Below, one piece after another: positions 5,766-5,802 of a DNA stretch of 5,802 nucleotides. Both the position numbers and the translations under genes were made by a program. How positions within the stretch are numbered: the first letter of the stretch is position 1; every line of letters starts with the position of its first letter. The stretch comes from an uncultured bacterium (GTDB lineage: Bacteria > Bacillota > Clostridia > TANB77 > CAG-508), in the NCBI GenBank assembly GCA_905215845.1, contig CAJMRU010000069.1, forward strand, positions 1 through 5,802, written 5' to 3'. The notes under the pieces are model-generated. The model had not been told where the DNA came from, did not search any database, and saw only the letters and a list, made by a program, of their open reading frames with translations.

Positions 5766-5802
5766 GCTGCGCGATGGCTTGCCAAGGCTGTGGCGCAGCT
5801 TT
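5766..5802 (+). terminator. Probable intrinsic terminator, cut by the window end
   Basis: GCTGCGC (5766-5772) pairs perfectly with GCGCAGC (5793-5799) around a 20-base loop and is followed by TTT before the window stops. Position, 20 bases after the last stop codon, fits the end of the small membrane-protein operon. The T-tract length cannot be seen. Confidence 0.65.

Overview
The window looks like chromosome of a low-GC Gram-positive anaerobe of class Clostridia, most likely Lachnospiraceae. The signs are AT-rich codons, strong GGAGG-type ribosome binding sites, a TnpV-family gene, and an EF-Tu C-terminal coding tail followed by a strong intrinsic terminator. All supported genes are on the + strand. 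Assignments come from reading motifs by eye; no database search was run.

Left block (1-3965), very AT-rich: a tightly packed defence-type operon. It opens with the last codons of an upstream gene running in from the left edge, possibly the cognate DNA methyltransferase. This overlaps a 596-aa type IIS restriction endonuclease of the AlwI / Nt.BspD6I family. A 704-aa ORC/Cdc6-like P-loop ATPase follows, with a C-terminal zinc ribbon and winged helix. Nuclease and ATPase are almost contiguous and probably translationally coupled. An ATPase is not a standard partner of a type IIS endonuclease, so the pair is the best candidate for an undescribed or under-described system. A 12-A homopolymer lies in the ATPase gene just before the zinc-ribbon codons, and a one-base slip there would remove the zinc ribbon and winged helix.

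Junction (3966-4225): a gene-free stretch holds an 18-bp perfect palindrome and a short direct repeat. The exact 3' end of a tuf (EF-Tu) gene then begins abruptly at 4073, with stop codon and apparent native terminator but no tuf body in front. The simplest reading is that the left block is foreign DNA inserted in the 3' end of tuf. Position 4073 would be the right junction, and an intact tuf with the same tail should lie to the left of the window.

Right block (4226-5802), less AT-rich and presumably the resident chromosome: a solitary tnpV gene with its own terminator; an extended -10 promoter; then three small membrane-protein genes (a zinc-ribbon protein with about three membrane segments, an SdpI-family protein, and a 63-aa single-span protein). 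A hairpin-plus-T-tract terminator is cut by the window end. The three small genes have good ribosome binding sites, short gaps and no terminator between them, so they probably form one operon.
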